A stretch of DNA of 40,662 nucleotides from a virus: positions 1 to 40,662 of IMG/VR virus record IMGVR_UViG_3300042309_000358, one strand, 5' to 3'. Of the stretch, positions 39,247 through 40,662 are shown piece by piece (positions within the stretch are counted from its first letter, which is position 1; the number at the start of each line of letters is the position of its first letter). The translations under genes and the position numbers were made by a program. The notes beneath the pieces are model-generated. The model worked only from the letters and a program-made list of their open reading frames with translations. It searched no databases and had not been told where the DNA came from.

Positions 39247-39666
39247 ATGGAATCTGAGCTGAAGATCTCTAGAGTCTTTTCTCTCCTCAAACAAATAGCG
39301 ATAGCTAATCCGAAAGTTTCTGGCGCTAAACTTGCTGCCGCTATTGTTTACAAAAACAAGATAGTTTCGGTTGGAGTAAATTCTATGAAATCATCTCCAC
39401 TCCAAGCTAAATATGCAACAAACAAAGATCTGTCTATCTATCTACACGCAGAGATATCTGCAATTAAGAATGCATTGAGACAAATAGATGTAGAAGATTT
39501 CAAGAAAGTTAGTCTATATGTTTGTCGTGTTAAGTATGATATTTTGACTAATAGTATAGTCTATGGGTTGGCGAAACCTTGTTCTGGTTGTATGCGGGCA
39601 ATATTTGAATTTGATATCAAGAAAGTATATTATACTCTTGAAACAGAAGGTTGGGATCAATTGTGA
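39247..39666 (+). CDS. dCMP/cytidine deaminase-like zinc enzyme
   Basis: 139 residues with the CDA-fold zinc signature: LHAEISAIKNAL near 60 (His ligand and catalytic Glu) and KPCSGCMRAIFEF near 117 (two Cys ligands). It is short compared with T4 dCMP deaminase (193). It could feed dUMP to dTMP synthesis; other deaminase substrates are possible. Leaderless start. Confidence 0.82.
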   Translation: MESELKISRVFSLLKQIAIANPKVSGAKLAAAIVYKNKIVSVGVNSMKSSPLQAKYATNKDLSIYLHAEISAIKNALRQIDVEDFKKVSLYVCRVKYDILTNSIVYGLAKPCSGCMRAIFEFDIKKVYYTLETEGWDQL

Positions 39667-40577
39667 TTTATCCTGGATATTGTTGCATTAATCTTACTCT
39701 CCAGAAATCATTAGGACTTACTTCTAATAGAACCATGCGCAAAGATACATTCCTCACAAAAGGAATAGATTATGCGTCGGATCTTATTGTTCAGAACGTG
39801 TCAGATCTACTCAGGATTGTAGATTGGAATGGCCAGAATAAGATTAAGAATTTCCGCATGTCTTCCGAGATGTTTCCTTGGGCTTCAGAATATGTATTCG
39901 AAGATCTTCCTGATTGGTCGAAAATTAAAAGCATCCTACAAGATATTGGGTCTTTGGCAAAATATTATGATATGAGATTATCATTTCATCCTGGTCCATT
40001 TGTTAAGTTGGGATCGATGAAAGAGAATGTTGTTCTAAATTCGATCAAAGATTTAGAGATTCACAATTCTATCATGAATCATATGGGTCTTGAGGCCAGT
40101 GAATTTTATCCAATTAATATCCATGTTGGAATGTCTTATTCCGAAGAGACTTCCGATCGATTCTGTGCAAACTTTGGAAGATTATCTGATAGTATGAAGA
40201 AGAGACTTGTTGTGGAGAATGATGATAAACAATCGTCATATTCTACATCTCATCTATTCTTGGATATTCACTCGAAGATTGGAATTCCTCTGACGTTTGA
40301 CTTCTTCCATCATTCGTTATATAATGGTAATGAATATGAATTAACTGAAGAAGAAGCATTCGATATGGCTTTCTCTACTTGGAAAGAGGTTCCTCTATTC
40401 CATTATTCAGAATCAAAAGCGATTCATGAAGGAATTGTATGTAATCGAACTGCTCACTCTGATTATATTAATTCGCTTCCTGATGATTATGGAAAAGATT
40501 TCTATCTTGATCTAGAAACAAAAGCAAAAGATTTGGCTCTAATGAAAATTCTTAAGGAGAGTAATTATGCTAGTTAA
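39663..40577 (+). CDS. uvdE: UV damage endonuclease (UvdE/UvsE)
   Basis: 304 residues from GTG 39663, which overlaps the stop of the deaminase gene. The TIM-barrel UVDE family is clear: YPGYCCINLTL at the N terminus, RMSSEMFPWAS near 66, DMRLSFHPGPFVKL near 104, NIHVGMSYS near 155, VVENDD near 186, and TFDFFHHSLYN near 215; these supply the metal-binding His/Glu/Asp residues. It nicks next to UV photoproducts and other lesions. Confidence 0.92.
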   Translation: MIYPGYCCINLTLQKSLGLTSNRTMRKDTFLTKGIDYASDLIVQNVSDLLRIVDWNGQNKIKNFRMSSEMFPWASEYVFEDLPDWSKIKSILQDIGSLAKYYDMRLSFHPGPFVKLGSMKENVVLNSIKDLEIHNSIMNHMGLEASEFYPINIHVGMSYSEETSDRFCANFGRLSDSMKKRLVVENDDKQSSYSTSHLFLDIHSKIGIPLTFDFFHHSLYNGNEYELTEEEAFDMAFSTWKEVPLFHYSESKAIHEGIVCNRTAHSDYINSLPDDYGKDFYLDLETKAKDLALMKILKESNYAS

Positions 40578-40662
40578 GTTCTCTAATGATTGTTTTTCGA
40601 TTTACACAACCGATAATCCTTCGGTTCGAATCAAGACTAATGAAGAATCTTTTGATGAGATC
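40567..40662 (+). CDS. Start of an unidentified gene (truncated by window end)
   Basis: ATG 40567 follows AAGGAG and overlaps the uvdE end by 11 nt. Only 32 codons are visible (MLVKFSNDCFSIYTTDNPSV and beyond), too few to assign. Confidence 0.6.
   Translation, partial: MLVKFSNDCFSIYTTDNPSVRIKTNEESFDEI

Noticed and set aside
1-40662. Genome-wide recoding of TAG to an amino acid
   Set aside because: At least five genes end in TAG at sensible places (for example 3348, 11000, 14687, 13611, 23855) and core genes have no internal TAG. Only the 31369 gene shows an in-frame amber.

Overview
The window is part of a large, AT-rich, strictly lytic tailed-phage genome of the T4-like (Tevenvirinae-related or jumbo myovirus) type. 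It carries the T4 core set: family B DNA polymerase (gp43), UvsX recombinase, gp41-type helicase, gp46/gp47 recombination nuclease, gp55 late sigma factor, rIIA/rIIB and an Rnl1-like RNA ligase. It also carries T4-style late promoters (TATAAATA). Two pieces of host-like sequence point to a Gram-negative, probably Acidobacteriota-like host: an Oar-type TonB-dependent receptor at the left edge, and a GC-rich hydrolase-like fragment at 27.7 kb. The host assignment is inference.

Layout. 1-2.7 kb: 3'-terminal part of the TonB-dependent outer-membrane receptor gene. 2.7-11 kb (+): unknown protein, GH19 endolysin, DNA polymerase, UvsX, a cluster of small Ser-rich ORFs with GGTCTN hexanucleotide arrays, helicase and a GNAT-like protein. 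11-12 kb: GIY-YIG homing endonuclease. 12-14 kb (-): RNA ligase, HEIGH metallopeptidase and small ORFs. 14.2-16.5 kb (+): small early genes, a phosphoesterase and a release-factor-like protein. 16.5-18.7 kb (+): a circularly permuted tmRNA gene invaded by an HNH homing element, then a single-ring ClpA-like unfoldase. 18.7-22 kb (-): gp46-gp47-gp55. 22-31 kb (-): lysozyme/holin-like genes and several large proteins with T4-capsid-targeting-like N termini, including an Acb1-like 2H phosphoesterase, an NMNAT-like nucleotidyltransferase and a ligase-like protein. 31.1-34.4 kb (-): rIIA, rIIB, a candidate amber-suppressor tRNA(CUA), and a small gene with an in-frame TAG at codon 3. 34.5-35.2 kb (-): a second set of hexanucleotide-array ORFs in inverted orientation. 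36-40.6 kb (+): membrane peptide, NAMPT, PRPP synthetase, nucleoside deoxyribosyltransferase-like protein, dCMP deaminase-like protein and UvdE.

The most interesting reading is a phage translation-termination and ribosome-rescue module. A release-factor-like protein lacking GGQ, a two-piece tmRNA with tag ANTNVLVMSAAA, and a ClpA-like AAA+ protein that keeps an IGF ClpP-docking tripeptide lie side by side. A suppressor tRNA sits directly upstream of an amber-interrupted gene elsewhere in the window. Other counter-defence potential includes NAD+ resynthesis (NAMPT + PRPP synthetase + NMNAT-like domain) and an Acb1-like cyclic-nucleotide phosphodiesterase. Many early genes appear to use leaderless mRNAs, with the start ATG 4-7 nt after a sigma70-type -10 box.
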